In this document: positions 63,989 to 64,000 of the stretch, piece after piece
Position numbering within the stretch: position 1 is the first letter of the stretch
Layout of the letters: every line of letters starts with the position of its first letter
Origin: Plutella xylostella
Taxonomy: Eukaryota > Arthropoda > Insecta > Lepidoptera > Plutellidae
NCBI RefSeq assembly: GCF_932276165.1
Contig: NC_063995.1
Span: 5,704,001 to 5,768,000, forward strand
Direction of reading: 5' to 3'
Length of the DNA stretch: 64,000 bases
The notes under the pieces: generated by a model
The model's input: the letters and a program-made list of their open reading frames with translations, nothing else
The model's database searches: none
What the model was told of the DNA's origin: nothing
Position numbers and translations under genes: made by a program

Positions 63989-64000
63989 GTAACTATAGGT

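Overview
The window is nuclear DNA of a moth or butterfly. AT-rich introns and spacers surround GC-rich coding exons. The interspersed repeats are lepidopteran in type: Lep1-type Helitrons ending in CTAG, tRNA-headed SINEs, TA-flanked mariner-like MITEs, hAT elements and an RTE-clade LINE. I joined exons by hand using splice signals and codon phase, because most single open frames here are exon pieces or shadows.

Layout. (1) 156-1070, plus strand: the last two coding exons and poly(A) signal of an unrecognised gene. (2) 4016-22844, minus strand: a complete 11-exon gene for a 443-residue RNF13/godzilla-type ubiquitin ligase (signal peptide, PA domain, one membrane span, RING-H2, long cytoplasmic tail). 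All phases close and the coding total is divisible by three. (3) 8268-9647, plus strand: a complete single-exon S28 serine carboxypeptidase, nested antisense in the 6.9-kb intron 7 of that ligase gene. A young RTE LINE sits about 55 bp past its stop codon. (4) 24453-28728: a set of four transposons nested inside one another. (5) 29817-36266, plus strand: a complete 12-exon SLC22-type organic cation transporter of 581 residues. (6) 46424-63988, plus strand: the first four coding exons of a tandem paralogue with the same exon phases and much larger, repeat-filled introns; it runs off the right edge.

The ligase is expected on endosomes and lysosomes, the peptidase in the secretory pathway or gut lumen, and the transporters at the plasma membrane. 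I see no operon-like link among them. The transporter pair is a lineage-specific tandem duplication.

Two observations stand out. First, four exons in three genes (the left-edge gene, ligase exons 6 and 7, transporter-2 exon 3) are each followed by tandem copies of their 3' part plus splice donor, without the acceptor. Second, the 24.4-28.7 kb block holds a P-like element, a hAT, a mariner and a fold-back element with 629-bp arms, each inserted in the one before. Target-site duplications make the order of insertion readable.
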